DNA of 64,000 nucleotides from positions 181,583-245,582 of the forward strand of contig NZ_JAUOTP010000007.1 of assembly GCF_030546695.1 (NCBI RefSeq). The letters are read 5' to 3'. Origin of the DNA: Sphingomonas natans. Lineage in GTDB: Bacteria; Pseudomonadota; Alphaproteobacteria; Sphingomonadales; Sphingomonadaceae. The notes under the pieces were generated by a model. That model was not told the origin of the DNA. It saw only the letters and a list, made by a program, of their open reading frames with translations, and ran no database searches. A program made the position numbers and the translations under genes. This document shows positions 1 through 13,527 of this stretch, piece by piece (the first letter of the stretch is position 1; every line of letters starts with the position of its first letter).

Positions 1-214
1 CGACGAACACGCCGGATCCCTGGCGCGACGTCGTCAGCCCTTGGGAAGCGAGCCGTGCGACCGCTTCGCGCACCACGGTGCGGCTGACATTCTCGGTCGC
101 CGCAATATCCTTCTGGGTCGGAAATCGCGATCCGGGCGCCATCTCGCCGGACGTGATCCGGCTCTGGAGCTTGCGGAACAGGCTGTCCGAGAGAGAGCCT
201 GCACTTCCCGCCAC
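1..214 (-). CDS. GntR-family (FadR/FCD-like) transcriptional regulator, N-terminal part
   Basis: This is the first 71 codons of a regulator that runs off the left edge, so the ligand-binding domain is not visible. Translation from a GTG at 214 gives the GntR winged helix: an N-terminal helix (LFRKLQSRITSGEMAPG), then the recognition region (NVSRTVVREAVARLASQGL) and the wing (SRQGSGVFV). GTG 214 is chosen because GGGGAG lies 6-7 bases upstream and an in-frame stop occurs just above it. It is divergent from the secreted beta-galactosidase operon, so it probably controls that operon in response to a sugar or uronate-type ligand; the ligand is inference. The SRTVVREA signature favours the FadR/FCD branch. 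Confidence 0.85.
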   Translation of the reverse strand, partial: MAGSAGSLSDSLFRKLQSRITSGEMAPGSRFPTQKDIAATENVSRTVVREAVARLASQGLTTSRQGSGVFV

Positions 215-254
215 CTGTGTCTCCCCAATGACCTATCGCTTGGCCCTTCCGCGA

Positions 255-268
255 CTTGTATTACCAAT
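255..268. promoter_or_regulatory. Possible GntR operator between regulator and glycan operon
   Basis: CTTGTATTACCAAT lies in the 142-bp divergent gap. It matches 10 of 14 positions of the FadR/UxuR-type palindrome ATTGGTATACCAAT, with an intact TACCAAT half-site. It is a candidate autoregulatory operator; the match is partial and no second copy was found. Confidence 0.25.
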
Positions 269-281
269 TCGACGGATGTAG

Positions 282-4567
<4,286 letters not shown>

Positions 4568-4595
4568 CGCTTTCAGGCCCATCGGGACGACCATC

Positions 4596-5876
4596 ATGGA
4601 ACGACGTCAGTTCATTGCCGCTGCCATGGGCGCAAGCGCGCTTGCAACCAGCCTGGGGACGGAGGCTGTCGCGCAGGCGGGCGCGGCCGCGCCCGCAGCC
4701 GGCGGCGGCACGGGTGCCGACGATCGCGCTTATATGGTCGATCTACTCCAGCGCATGGCCTCACCCGTGCTCGGGGCGATGGCGAAGGGGCAGCTTCAGG
4801 CGCGCTTCAAGCCGGAGGTCAGCCCGACATGGGACGGGCGGCCGATCAAGGTCGCCTATCTCGAATGTTTCGGCCGGCTGATCGCGGGGCTCGCGCCGTG
4901 GCTGGCGCTGCTCGATACGGATGATGCGGAGGGCAAGCTGCGCGCGACGCTCCGCGCGCAGGCGGTCGCGAGCTACGCGCAGGCTGTCGATCCGAAGAGC
5001 GGCGATTATCTGTTCGGCGCGCCGTCCGAACAACAGCTCGTCGACAGCGCCTATTTCACCAATGCGCTGATCCGCGCGCCCAAGGCACTGTGGGAGCCGC
5101 TCGACGCGAAGACCAAGGCGCGCATCGTCAAGGAGATCAAGGGCCTGCGCTCGATCTCGCCGCCCTATACGAACTGGCTGCTGTTCGCGGCGATGAACGA
5201 GGCGTTCCTGCTCTCGATCGGCGAGGAATGGGATCCGGTGCGGATCGATCTCGCCGTCCGCAAGATGCTCGAATGGTATGTCGGCGACGGCTGGTATGCA
5301 GACGGCCCGCATTTCCATTTCGATTATTACGGCTCCTACGTGATCCATCCGATGATGGTCGAGATCCTCGAAGTGCTCGTGTCGACCAACGCGCATTTCA
5401 ACAGCCTCAAGAGCAAGGAGCTGCTGGAGCAGGCCAAGAAGCGTATGCAGCGCTACGGTACGTCGCTGGAGCGGATGATCGGTCCCGAGGGCAGCTTTCC
5501 GCCGATCGGCCGATCGCTCACCTATCGCACGGCCGTGTTCCAGCCGCTCGGGCTGCTCGCGTGGCGCAAGTGGCTGCCGGACGCGCTGCCGGTGGGACAA
5601 GCGCGCGCCGCCACCGTTGCAGCGCAACGTGCGGTCTTCTCGAACCCGACCAATTTCGACGATAAGGGCTATCTGACGATCGGCTTCGCCGGCCACCAGC
5701 CGACACTGGCGGACTGGTATTCGAACGCGGGCAGCATGTATCTCGCATCGCTGAGCCTGCTCGCGCTGGGCCTCCCCGCTACCGATCCATATTGGACCGC
5801 GGCGCCGGAGCCCTGGACGAGCAAGCGTGCCTTTGCCGGCACGCATTTCGCCAAGGACTATTACGTCGAATATTGA
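4596..5876 (+). CDS. DUF2264 domain protein with Tat-like signal
   Basis: This 426-residue protein begins MERRQFIAAAMGAS, a twin-arginine-type leader with cleavage near VAQA, so export of a folded protein is likely. The mature part is an alpha/alpha-barrel-like DUF2264 protein (PPYTNWLLFAAMNEAFLL, GDGWYADGPHFHFDYYGSYV). DUF2264 proteins occur with pectin and glycosaminoglycan degradation genes and resemble unsaturated-glycan hydrolases; the exact reaction here is unknown. The start was chosen at 4596 because upstream in-frame ATGs fall inside the preceding gene. It is the last gene of the three-gene operon and converges on the SDR gene. Confidence 0.82.
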   Translation: MERRQFIAAAMGASALATSLGTEAVAQAGAAAPAAGGGTGADDRAYMVDLLQRMASPVLGAMAKGQLQARFKPEVSPTWDGRPIKVAYLECFGRLIAGLAPWLALLDTDDAEGKLRATLRAQAVASYAQAVDPKSGDYLFGAPSEQQLVDSAYFTNALIRAPKALWEPLDAKTKARIVKEIKGLRSISPPYTNWLLFAAMNEAFLLSIGEEWDPVRIDLAVRKMLEWYVGDGWYADGPHFHFDYYGSYVIHPMMVEILEVLVSTNAHFNSLKSKELLEQAKKRMQRYGTSLERMIGPEGSFPPIGRSLTYRTAVFQPLGLLAWRKWLPDALPVGQARAATVAAQRAVFSNPTNFDDKGYLTIGFAGHQPTLADWYSNAGSMYLASLSLLALGLPATDPYWTAAPEPWTSKRAFAGTHFAKDYYVEY

Positions 5877-5893
5877 ATCGGCCGCCTCCAGGC

Positions 5894-5929
5894 GCGCGGA
5901 CCGACCGGGTTCGTTCCGATCGTCCGCGC
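5894..5929. terminator. Bidirectional hairpin between convergent genes
   Basis: GCGCGGAC (5894-5901) and GTCCGCGC (5922-5929) form a perfect 8-bp stem in the 65-bp convergent gap. No T-tract follows, so it may be a weak or factor-assisted terminator. Confidence 0.4.
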
Positions 5930-5941
5930 ACTTGGCAGGTC

Positions 5942-6724
5942 TTAGTCGTTCGCGCTGCCCGGTTCGGCCATCTTGCGATGCTGCTCGGCCAGCACGGCCG
6001 CCGGCGTGACATTGGCGACCGCCGCCTGGATCTTGTTCTTCCAGCCCGATACGATCGAGGCCTTGCCGTCCATCAGCGCATCCCAGCCATCCTTGGCCAC
6101 GTCGGCGGGATCGCTCTTGTTCGGATTCGCGCCGACCGACGTATCGAGCATGTCGCCACGCGCGAAGAATTCGGTCTCGACCGGGCCGGGCATCAACGTC
6201 GTCAGGGTGACGCCATCGGCGTCCTTGATCTCGTTGCGCAGGGCATCCGTGAAATTGTCCACGAACGCCTTGCTGCCATTGTAGACGGCCTGGAAGCTGC
6301 CCGGAATGAAGCCCGCGATCGATCCGGTGACGAGCACCTTGCCGTCGTTGCGCGCGACCATTGCCGGCAGCACCTTGTGGAGCAAATAGAGCGTGCCGGT
6401 GATGTTGGTGTCGATCACGTGGCGCCAATCGGCGACCGATTGATCGAGGAAGCCGTGGCCCAGGCCATGGCCGGCATTGGCGCACAGCAGATCGATCTGC
6501 CGCCCTTCCGCCGCCGCGAGCAGGCTGTCGACGCCCTCGATCGTCGAGAGATCGGCCTCGACCGAGCTGACGTTCGTGCCGAACTGCTTGAAGTCCTCGG
6601 CGGCCGCATCGACCAAGGGCTCGTCGGCGACGACGAGGATGTCGTAGCCGTCTTTCGCCGCCAGCGTCGCCAGTTCGAAGCCGATGCCCGTCGAGGCACC
6701 GGTGATGATTGCAAATTTCGCCAT
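5942..6724 (-). CDS. Short-chain dehydrogenase/reductase
   Basis: A classical SDR of 260 residues. It has the dinucleotide-binding motif TGASTGIG near residues 8-15, NAG in the LLCANAGHG strand, the catalytic Ser in VTGSIAG and the YNGSK Tyr/Lys pair, so it should be active. The substrate is not evident. It is the last gene of a minus-strand operon behind a zinc alcohol dehydrogenase and an SRPBCC protein. This trio suggests detoxification or general redox of a carbonyl compound, but that is inference. Confidence 0.9.
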   Translation of the reverse strand: MAKFAIITGASTGIGFELATLAAKDGYDILVVADEPLVDAAAEDFKQFGTNVSSVEADLSTIEGVDSLLAAAEGRQIDLLCANAGHGLGHGFLDQSVADWRHVIDTNITGTLYLLHKVLPAMVARNDGKVLVTGSIAGFIPGSFQAVYNGSKAFVDNFTDALRNEIKDADGVTLTTLMPGPVETEFFARGDMLDTSVGANPNKSDPADVAKDGWDALMDGKASIVSGWKNKIQAAVANVTPAAVLAEQHRKMAEPGSAND

Positions 6725-6738
6725 GTCGTCTCTCCGGT

Positions 6739-7926
6739 TCAGGCAGCGAAGCCGAGGCCGGGCTTCAGCACGACCTTCGTCACTTCATTCTGGTTGTCGT
6801 GGAACATCTTGTAGCCCTTGGGGGCCTCTTCGAGGTCCATCCGGTGCGAGATCAGGAAGGTCGTATCGATCTTGCCCTCCATGATCGCGTTGAGCAGGCC
6901 CGGCATATAATGCTGGACGTGCGTCTGCCCGGTCTTGAGCGTCAGCCCCTTCTCCATGAAGGCGCCGAGCGGGAATTTGTCGACGAAGCCGCCATAGACG
7001 GCGGGCATCGAGACGCGGCCGCCCTTGCGGCAGGCGATGATCGCCTGGCGGATCGAGTGCGTGCGATCGGTGCCGAGGAACATCGACGCCTTGATCTGAT
7101 CGACGACGTTATCGACGAAGAAGCCGTGCGCCTCGAGCCCGACCGCGTCGATCACCGCATCGGGGCCGATGCCGCCCGTCATCACCATCAGCGCATCGTA
7201 GGTCGCCGATTCTTCAAAGTTGATCGTCTCGGCGCCGAACTTCTTGGCCAGTTCCAAACGGTGCGGGAAATGATCGATCGCGATGACGCGCTCGGCGCCC
7301 ATCAGGAAGGCCGATTGCACCGCGAACAGCCCGACCGGGCCGCAGCCCCAAACGGCGACGGTGTCGCCCGGCTCGATCTGCGCATTTTCCGCCGCCATCC
7401 AGCCGGTGGGCAGGATATCGGAGAGAAAGAGGACCTTCTCGTCCTCGATCCCGTCGGGGATCACAATCGGGCCGACGTCGCTGAACGGAATGCGGACATA
7501 TTCCGCCTGGCCGCCGGCATAGCCGCCGGTGAGGTGACTATAGCCGAACAGGCCGGCCATGGGCTGGCCGTACATCTCCTGGCCGATATCCTGATTGTCG
7601 GCGGGCAGGCCATTGTCGCAGGCCGAATATTGATGCTTGCCGCAATGATAACAGGAACCGCAGGCGATCGTGAACGGCACGACGACGCGCTCGCCCTTCT
7701 TCAGCGTGGACTTCGATCCGACTTCGACGACCTCGCCCATGAATTCATGGCCGAGGATATCGCCGGCCTGCATTGTCGGGATGTAGTGATCATAGAGATG
7801 AAGATCGGATCCGCAGATCGCGGTCGCGGTCACCTTGATGATGCAATCGCGAGGATTCAGGATTTCGGGATCGTCGACGGTATCGACGCGGACGTCGTGC
7901 TTACCATGCCAGGCCAATGCGCGCAT
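6739..7926 (-). CDS. Zinc-dependent alcohol dehydrogenase (formaldehyde dehydrogenase-like)
   Basis: A 395-residue medium-chain dehydrogenase. The catalytic zinc site is visible in [14 protein letters not shown] and [12 protein letters not shown], the structural zinc loop in [17 protein letters not shown], and the nucleotide fold in [10 protein letters not shown]. The long insert around residues 100-150 and the overall length fit the glutathione-independent formaldehyde dehydrogenase-like branch (FdhA type) rather than simple ethanol dehydrogenases. It starts one base after the stop of the SRPBCC gene and precedes the SDR gene by 14 bases, so the three are co-transcribed. The substrate cannot be read from the sequence. 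Confidence 0.9.
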   Translation of the reverse strand: MRALAWHGKHDVRVDTVDDPEILNPRDCIIKVTATAICGSDLHLYDHYIPTMQAGDILGHEFMGEVVEVGSKSTLKKGERVVVPFTIACGSCYHCGKHQYSACDNGLPADNQDIGQEMYGQPMAGLFGYSHLTGGYAGGQAEYVRIPFSDVGPIVIPDGIEDEKVLFLSDILPTGWMAAENAQIEPGDTVAVWGCGPVGLFAVQSAFLMGAERVIAIDHFPHRLELAKKFGAETINFEESATYDALMVMTGGIGPDAVIDAVGLEAHGFFVDNVVDQIKASMFLGTDRTHSIRQAIIACRKGGRVSMPAVYGGFVDKFPLGAFMEKGLTLKTGQTHVQHYMPGLLNAIMEGKIDTTFLISHRMDLEEAPKGYKMFHDNQNEVTKVVLKPGLGFAA

Positions 7927-7927
7927 C

Positions 7928-8506
7928 TTAAGCTCTCTCTTCCTGAAGTTGCGCCTGCGTGCGCGAGGAGGTGGCGATCTCGCCGGTTTCCATGAGCTGC
8001 TTGAAGCGGCGCAGATCGCGCCGCGCCTGGATGGCGGGCTCGCGCTGGAACATCTTGGCGATCAGCTTGCCGATCGCGCCGCCCGGCGGATCATAAGCGA
8101 TCGTCGCGGTGACGACCGTGCCGCGCGCGCCGGCGTCACGGAACTCGATGCGGCCGCTATTGGCGACATCCGCGCCGGGCTCGGACGTCCACGCCAGCAG
8201 CTCGTTCGGCGTGTCTTCGGTCAGACGCGCGTCCCATTCCACCGTCTTGCCGCCCGGGGCTTTGACGACCCAGTGGGACAGCTCGCCATCGATCGGCGAG
8301 ATCGAGACGACATTGTCCATGAACGTCGGGAGGTTCGTGAAATCGCGCCAATAGGCATAAAGTTCGCTGGCCGGACGGTTGATCGTGACCGCCCGCGCCG
8401 TGATCGCGCCGCCCTGACCGTCGATCAGGTCGGTCGTGACGCCGACCGCCGCATCGGAGTGCTTCGACGTCGCGATCGGTGCATCGTCTGTATAGGTGTC
8501 CGGCAT
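7928..8506 (-). CDS. SRPBCC family (polyketide cyclase/START-like) protein
   Basis: A 192-residue cytoplasmic protein with an SRPBCC ligand-binding fold: [17 protein letters not shown] is the typical start, followed by [20 protein letters not shown] and [19 protein letters not shown] with the long C-terminal helix. Such proteins bind hydrophobic ligands, and this subfamily is often annotated as a cyclase/dehydrase-like stress protein. It is first in the operon with the zinc dehydrogenase (1-base gap) and SDR. No catalytic residue can be named. Confidence 0.85.
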   Translation of the reverse strand: MPDTYTDDAPIATSKHSDAAVGVTTDLIDGQGGAITARAVTINRPASELYAYWRDFTNLPTFMDNVVSISPIDGELSHWVVKAPGGKTVEWDARLTEDTPNELLAWTSEPGADVANSGRIEFRDAGARGTVVTATIAYDPPGGAIGKLIAKMFQREPAIQARRDLRRFKQLMETGEIATSSRTQAQLQEERA

Positions 8507-8588
8507 GATCGTCTCCGCTCGGCTGATGGATTCCGGGCAGTAGCGATCAGCAGGCGTGCATGTTCCGGTCGTTGCCGAGCCGAAATCT

Positions 8589-8609
8589 AATCAATCGAGT
8601 GACTTGATT
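8589..8609. promoter_or_regulatory. Operator-like inverted repeat upstream of SRPBCC operon
   Basis: AATCAA and TTGATT (8589-8594 and 8604-8609) form perfect 6-bp arms around a 9-base spacer, about 85 bases upstream of the SRPBCC start. The spacing fits a dimeric regulator. No cognate regulator lies next to it, so this is only a candidate. Confidence 0.25.
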
Positions 8610-8660
8610 TCGATCAGCGCGACCGTCCGCAGCGTCGTCGCGGCAGATTGCCGCCTCGAT

Positions 8661-10082
8661 CTAAAGCAGCGAATTGACGAGCCGCGCGATATTTTCGGTC
8701 AGTTTGCGGACGGGGGAGCGAAGGCGCCAACGTTCGGGCTCGAGGCGATCGCTGGCGGCGAGATAGCTGCGCTGCACCGCCTCGACGCGGGCGATCGAAT
8801 CCGCGTCGTACAGCAGCAGGCTGGCTTCCTCGTTAAGCTGGAACGAACGCAGATCGACATTGCTGGAGCCGACCACCGCGAGCCGGCCGTCGATCGTCAC
8901 ATTCTTCGCATGGAGCAGGAAATCGCGGAACATGTTCACGCGGACGCCGGCTGCCATGAGATCCCCGTAATAGGAGCTCTGGGACAGGTTCACGATCCGC
9001 TGGTCCACGACCTGCGAGACGATCAGATTGACGGTGACGCCCCGCGCCGCGGCCGCGCGCATCGCGCCGAGCACCTCTTCGTCGGGGATGAAGTAAGGCG
9101 TGACCATGATCACGCGGTCCCGCGCCTGATGCAACTGCCAGACGAGCAAGGTCTCGAACCCCTCGAGCGGATACTCCGCGCCGCTCGGCAGCAACTGCGC
9201 CTTCGCATCGCCGGTGCCGGCGGCTATGGCGGGAATGGCCTCGGGGGGCTCGCCCGTCTCCAGGCTCCAGTCGCCGCGGACGATCGCCTCCATCGCCGCC
9301 ACCGCTGGACCCGTCAGGCGCGCGACCAATTCGCGATTGACGATCCCGGGCCGGAAGTCCTTGGCGACGATATTCTGCGAGCCGGCATAGCCGATGCGGC
9401 CGTCGATCACGAAAAGCTTGCGATGGTTGCGCATGTCGCGGCGCGTGCGGCCGCGGATCAGCCGGAAGGGCAGTGCTTCCCGGACATCGACGCCCTTCTG
9501 ATGAAGCAAGGCATTCGTCCCGCGGCGCCAGCGACGTGAGCCCACGGGATCGAACATCACGCGGACCCGAACGCCGCGCGCAACGGCGCGCCCCAGGGCG
9601 TCGGCGACGCGCCGGCCGACATGATCGTCAGCGAAGATGTATACCAGCAGATGCACGGACGTCTGCGCATCCTCGATATCCGCGACCAAGCGATCGACGA
9701 CGGCATCGTAATCGTCGAGCAGTTCGACCGTGTTCCCGCCGGTCGCGGGCATGTGGCCGAGCGTCTCGGCCAGCGCCGCGATCGGTGCCGCGTCGCCCAG
9801 ATCGGGCGCGTGCAGCCTCATCCGGTCGGCCGTCTCGGCGAAGAAGGGGAGGAGGCTGCGGAAGCGCTGCTTGCGCCAGGCGGGGAAGCGCGGGCTGCCG
9901 ATCGCGAGGAACAGCAGCAGCCCGGGGACGGGCAGGAAGAAGATCAGCAGCAGCCAGGCGCGCGTCGCCGACGGCGTGCGCCGCAGCGGCACGATCATCA
10001 GCGCGCCGATCCTGATCAGCCACTCGGTGGCGTACCAAGCGATTTCCAGATCGAACGAGTAAGCGTGCATCGATAATGCCAT
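8661..10082 (-). CDS. cls: Cardiolipin synthase-like phospholipase D protein
   Basis: Predicted inner-membrane enzyme that condenses phosphatidylglycerol to cardiolipin. From ATG 10082 it has 473 residues, the usual length for bacterial Cls. Two N-terminal membrane segments (around IAWYATEWLIRIGALMIV and WLLLIFFLPVPGLLLFLAIG) precede two PLD domains. The first contains NHRKLFVIDGRIGYAGSQN and the second LLHAKNVTIDGRLAVVGSSN, both intact HxK(x4)D motifs. No strong ribosome binding site is seen; a nearby ATG at 10070 is possible, and longer in-frame extensions upstream were rejected because they are arginine-rich shadow sequence over the divergent gene. It stands alone, divergent from the RNase HI-like gene. 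Confidence 0.88.
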   Translation of the reverse strand: MALSMHAYSFDLEIAWYATEWLIRIGALMIVPLRRTPSATRAWLLLIFFLPVPGLLLFLAIGSPRFPAWRKQRFRSLLPFFAETADRMRLHAPDLGDAAPIAALAETLGHMPATGGNTVELLDDYDAVVDRLVADIEDAQTSVHLLVYIFADDHVGRRVADALGRAVARGVRVRVMFDPVGSRRWRRGTNALLHQKGVDVREALPFRLIRGRTRRDMRNHRKLFVIDGRIGYAGSQNIVAKDFRPGIVNRELVARLTGPAVAAMEAIVRGDWSLETGEPPEAIPAIAAGTGDAKAQLLPSGAEYPLEGFETLLVWQLHQARDRVIMVTPYFIPDEEVLGAMRAAAARGVTVNLIVSQVVDQRIVNLSQSSYYGDLMAAGVRVNMFRDFLLHAKNVTIDGRLAVVGSSNVDLRSFQLNEEASLLLYDADSIARVEAVQRSYLAASDRLEPERWRLRSPVRKLTENIARLVNSLL

Positions 10083-10172
10083 AGACCGGCGGGGAGGAGC
10101 GCCGCCATCCTTCCGAGTTGGCGAGATTGCGAGCAAGAATTGCCGGTCGCCAGCAGTTAGAAAGTCGAACGT

Positions 10173-10559
10173 GTGTCCCCGGTATCGATGACGGTCTTTT
10201 TCGATGGCGGCTGCCGGCCCAATCCGGGAGCGATGAGCAGCGCGGTCGTCTGCCGCGGAAAGGCCGCGTTCCGGGACGATCTGGGAGCAGGCGACAATAA
10301 CGAGGCGGAGTGGCTCGCTCTGCTCCACGCCGCCGAGTTCGCCGCGGACACCGGCGCGTCGGACGTGACGTTCGTCGGCGATTCGATGCTCGTCGTAAAG
10401 CAGGCGAGCGGACAGTGGCGCTGCCGCAGCCCACACCTCCAGCCATATCTGGATGCATTCCGTATCGCGGTTGCGGGCTTCGCGCGGGTGCATCTGCGGC
10501 ACGTCGCGCGATCGAAGAACTTGGCCGGGATCGCGCTGGATCGGCGCGGGCTTCCCTGA
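10173..10559 (+). CDS. RNase HI-like domain protein
   Basis: A 128-residue single-domain protein of the ribonuclease HI / reverse-transcriptase-like fold. Catalytic carboxylates are visible in order: Asp in FFDGGCRPNPG, Glu in NNEAEWLALL and Asp in VGDSMLVVKQASG; the fourth may be the Asp in GIALDRRG. It would cleave RNA in RNA:DNA hybrids, though many such short paralogues are untested. The start is GTG 10173 or ATG 10188, with no decisive ribosome binding site. It is monocistronic and converges on the TonB-dependent receptor gene. Confidence 0.8.
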   Translation: MSPVSMTVFFDGGCRPNPGAMSSAVVCRGKAAFRDDLGAGDNNEAEWLALLHAAEFAADTGASDVTFVGDSMLVVKQASGQWRCRSPHLQPYLDAFRIAVAGFARVHLRHVARSKNLAGIALDRRGLP

Positions 10560-10575
10560 GACCCGGTAGCGCTTA

Positions 10576-10600
10576 GGGCGCCGGCGCTACGCCGACGCCC
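10576..10600. terminator. Hairpin between RNase HI-like and TonB receptor genes
   Basis: GGGCGCCGGCG (10576-10586) pairs with CGCCGACGCCC (10590-10600) over 11 positions with one mismatch and a 3-base loop. It lies in the 51-bp gap between two convergent stops. There is no T-tract. Confidence 0.5.
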
Positions 10601-10610
10601 CTCAGTTCGA

Positions 10611-13151
10611 TCAGAACTTGTACTTCACCGTCGCCTGGAAACTGCGCGGCACCTCGGGCTTCACGTTCTGCGAGCCATAGAGCTCGACGAAGTTGGCGCG
10701 GAAGTAACGCTCGTTGAGCGCATTCTTGACGTTGAGCTGGAACAGCCAGTGATCCGTCCCATAAGAAACGCCGAGATCGACCAACGTGTAGGACGGCAAC
10801 CGCAGCGTGTGGGGATAATCGGCCCAGACTTCGGGCACGTGGCTGGCGCTCGCGGTGAGCGCGATGCCGTTGTCGAACGAATAGCTGGCCGTGCCCGAAT
10901 AGAGATTGCGCGGGATGCCTGGACGCTCGGCCATGCTCTTGTCGGTGAGCGCGATGAGGCCGTTCGGGGCAGCACCGAAGATGAGCGAGGGATCGACCCC
11001 GACCGACTGGAAGGTGCCCGCGCCATAATAATAGAAGAAGGCGCCGCCGCCGTTCAGGAAGGAGAGATTGACGACCTTCGTGTGCGTGTAAGCGCCGGTG
11101 ACGAGCAGGTGACGATCGACCGCCCAGCGGACCTCGCCTTCGATGCCGGTCGTGCGGATCGCCTGGTTCACAGTTAGCGACTGGACCGTATAATCGGTGC
11201 GGGTCTGCTTGTAGACCGAGACGGCCGCATAGAGCTTGTTGTCGAGCCAGCTGCCTTTCAGGCCACCCTCGTAGAGCTTCGACGATGTCACCCAGGTGTC
11301 GGCATAGACATTGTTGGGATCGACCTCGGCGCCCTGGCCGGTGATGATGACGGACTGTTTGGAGATCGTCCCGTAAGGAGTGAGGCCCAAAGGCAGCTTG
11401 TAGTTGGCGCTGGCCGACCAGGACCAGGCGCCCTTCTCGTCCTGCACCGTCCGATAGCCGCGGGCGATGTCCGCCGCCGTCGTCAGCGCGGTCTGCGGCA
11501 TGTTCACCGAAAAGGCGGTCGCATCCATCCGGGAAAGCACGGCGGTGGAGGTGACGGCGAGGCGATCGTAGCGACCGCCGAGTACGATATCGAGGCCGAA
11601 ATCGAAGTCGAGATCGGCGAGCGTGCTGAACGACGTATCCCAATAATGGCCCTTGAAGTCGCTCGAATAGCCTGCGCCGTTCTGCGTCGAAAGCAGCCGC
11701 GTCGAGTTCGGCGTATAGCCCTGCGTCAGATCGACGCGCCCGAAATATTCGTAGCCGAAATCGTCGGCATGGTTGAAGCGGGTGTAGCGGACCGACGGAG
11801 ACGCCTGGATCGAAAATTTGCCGAGGTCGGTCGTGAACTTTTTCGATAGGGTCGTCTTGTTCTCGACCACGTAGGAGCGCGCGAATTGCGAGAAGCCATA
11901 GGCATTCTCGTTGTCGTTCTTCGTGCCGTCGTAGAAGCTCTGATTCTTGATCTCGAGATCGTTGCCGCCATCCCAGATGATGTCCGCATAAGCGGTGGTG
12001 GCGATATTATCGAGGAAGTCGTCGTCGCCGGTCAGCGTCTTGCGACGACTGAGCTTCGCGGTGCCGACGTTGGTCAGCCCGGAATCGGGATAGACGGTCC
12101 GCAGGCACGCATTGGTGATGCCGCTGACGAAGGGATTGGCGAAGGGCGGCGTCGTGCAGAAGGCCGAGCCGAACGTCCCCAGACCCAGCCCGCCGTTCGC
12201 CGCCTGAGCCTCGGCCTGCGAAATCTTGCCGTCTCCGTTCCTGTCGAGCGGCCGCGCGGTGCCGGTGATATAGGTCCCGTTGTCGATCAGATCCTGCGTG
12301 ACGCGGTTCCAGCCGCCATTCTGCGTGCCGCGAAAATTATCGTACATGCCGCCGAATTCGACGCGCAGGCTGTTCGTGATGTCCGTGTCGAACGACGCCT
12401 GCAACAGGGTCTGGTGCGTGAAGATATTGTCGTAATAGCTGCCTGAATCGGTCAGCTCGCCGTAGAGGCTGTAGCCGAATTCGTGATCGCCGATCTTGCC
12501 CGGGCCGACGACATTGCCCGACAGGACGTTCCCGTTCCAACTGCTGCGCGTGTAGCTCAGCTCCGCCTTCGGTTCGGCGAGATAAGTGCCGTTGCTGGCG
12601 CGCGCGGATTTGGGGACGAAGTTGATATAGCCGCCGGTCTTGGCGGGGCCCATCAGCGGGGACGCAGGACCGCGGACGATGTCGATCCGGTCGGCAGCGC
12701 CGATCGGCGTCGGATAATTGCCGGGATTGTCCAGCCGGCGGATGCCGCGGAAATAGACTTCGCCGGGCGTGCCGCGAATATCGAGCGAGCCGCCGACGCC
12801 GAAGAAGCTATTGGTGAAGGTGCCCGGTGCCTGCGCGACCAAATCGTAGATGCTGGTGACGCCGAAGCGCTCGAGCTGCTCCTTGGAAACGGTGGAGGCA
12901 GAGCGCGGCGTTTCGACGAGCGTCTTGTCGAAGCCGAAGACACTGCCGACGTCCTTGATCGGGAGCGCGTTCAGGGAGCCGCTGATGACGATCTCCTCGC
13001 CGGGCGTATCGCTGGCGCTCTGCGCTGCAGCAGGCGCGGTCATCGCAGTGCACGCCAGCAATCCGGCCGCAATCGCCAAAAGCGGCATTCGGGCGCCGCC
13101 CCGCCGCACCGCCGCAAAAGCCGTCGAGTTACCGGAACAGATGCTGCTCAT
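10611..13151 (-). CDS. TonB-dependent outer-membrane receptor (siderophore-type)
   Basis: An 846-residue TonB-dependent transporter. A signal peptide (ending about APAAAQ, residue 41) is followed by a TonB-box-like EEIVISG, the plug (ETPRSASTVSKEQLERFG, DIRGTPGEVYFRGIRR, DIVRGPASPLMGPAKTGG) and a beta-barrel ending in a terminal Phe (ATVKYKF). ATG 13151 is preceded by AGGGGG; a longer in-frame reading upstream has no signal sequence. Around residues 303-314 an EF-hand-like loop (DRNGDGKISQAE) sits inside the barrel region. The ligand is unknown: no regulator or iron-uptake gene is adjacent. The plug resembles FhuA-type siderophore receptors, but in sphingomonads many such receptors import glycans or other compounds. 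Confidence 0.92.
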   Translation of the reverse strand: MSSICSGNSTAFAAVRRGGARMPLLAIAAGLLACTAMTAPAAAQSASDTPGEEIVISGSLNALPIKDVGSVFGFDKTLVETPRSASTVSKEQLERFGVTSIYDLVAQAPGTFTNSFFGVGGSLDIRGTPGEVYFRGIRRLDNPGNYPTPIGAADRIDIVRGPASPLMGPAKTGGYINFVPKSARASNGTYLAEPKAELSYTRSSWNGNVLSGNVVGPGKIGDHEFGYSLYGELTDSGSYYDNIFTHQTLLQASFDTDITNSLRVEFGGMYDNFRGTQNGGWNRVTQDLIDNGTYITGTARPLDRNGDGKISQAEAQAANGGLGLGTFGSAFCTTPPFANPFVSGITNACLRTVYPDSGLTNVGTAKLSRRKTLTGDDDFLDNIATTAYADIIWDGGNDLEIKNQSFYDGTKNDNENAYGFSQFARSYVVENKTTLSKKFTTDLGKFSIQASPSVRYTRFNHADDFGYEYFGRVDLTQGYTPNSTRLLSTQNGAGYSSDFKGHYWDTSFSTLADLDFDFGLDIVLGGRYDRLAVTSTAVLSRMDATAFSVNMPQTALTTAADIARGYRTVQDEKGAWSWSASANYKLPLGLTPYGTISKQSVIITGQGAEVDPNNVYADTWVTSSKLYEGGLKGSWLDNKLYAAVSVYKQTRTDYTVQSLTVNQAIRTTGIEGEVRWAVDRHLLVTGAYTHTKVVNLSFLNGGGAFFYYYGAGTFQSVGVDPSLIFGAAPNGLIALTDKSMAERPGIPRNLYSGTASYSFDNGIALTASASHVPEVWADYPHTLRLPSYTLVDLGVSYGTDHWLFQLNVKNALNERYFRANFVELYGSQNVKPEVPRSFQATVKYKF

Positions 13152-13527
13152 ATCTATCGCCCCCTTTTCGAGGCAGACGCGCACAAGTCCCCCGCGCGCT
13201 GCCGATCCCCGCTGTTCAGAGCCGGTCGCCGGTTCATCTGAATTATTGCAGTGCGGCAACGTAATGCTGCGGTCGCACAACTGTAAAGAAAAACTTGGGT
13301 ATGCGGTTTGGCGCGGGAATCGGCGGCAGAATGACCGGCTGACGCACCGATTGAGCGCAAGCGCGGCGCGTTCGCGGCCAGACGTGCGGCGCGGAGAAAA
13401 GGCGATTTTCGAGCGGTCGTAAGACGTTGGTCTAATCCCGCCGGCCGGGACGGGGCGGGGTAAGAGCCGCTTAACCGAGAATGTCGCCTGAGAGTCGCGC
13501 ACGACAATCCTGTCGTCTGGACGTGGC
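13152..13527. other. Intergenic region between receptor and DUF11 operon
   Basis: This 376-bp stretch separates two divergent genes and must hold both promoters. I see no open frame with a protein-like sequence and no RNA gene. A small GC-rich near-palindrome (TCCCGCCGGCCGGGA) lies at about 13435-13449. No convincing Fur box or riboswitch was found. Confidence 0.5.
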
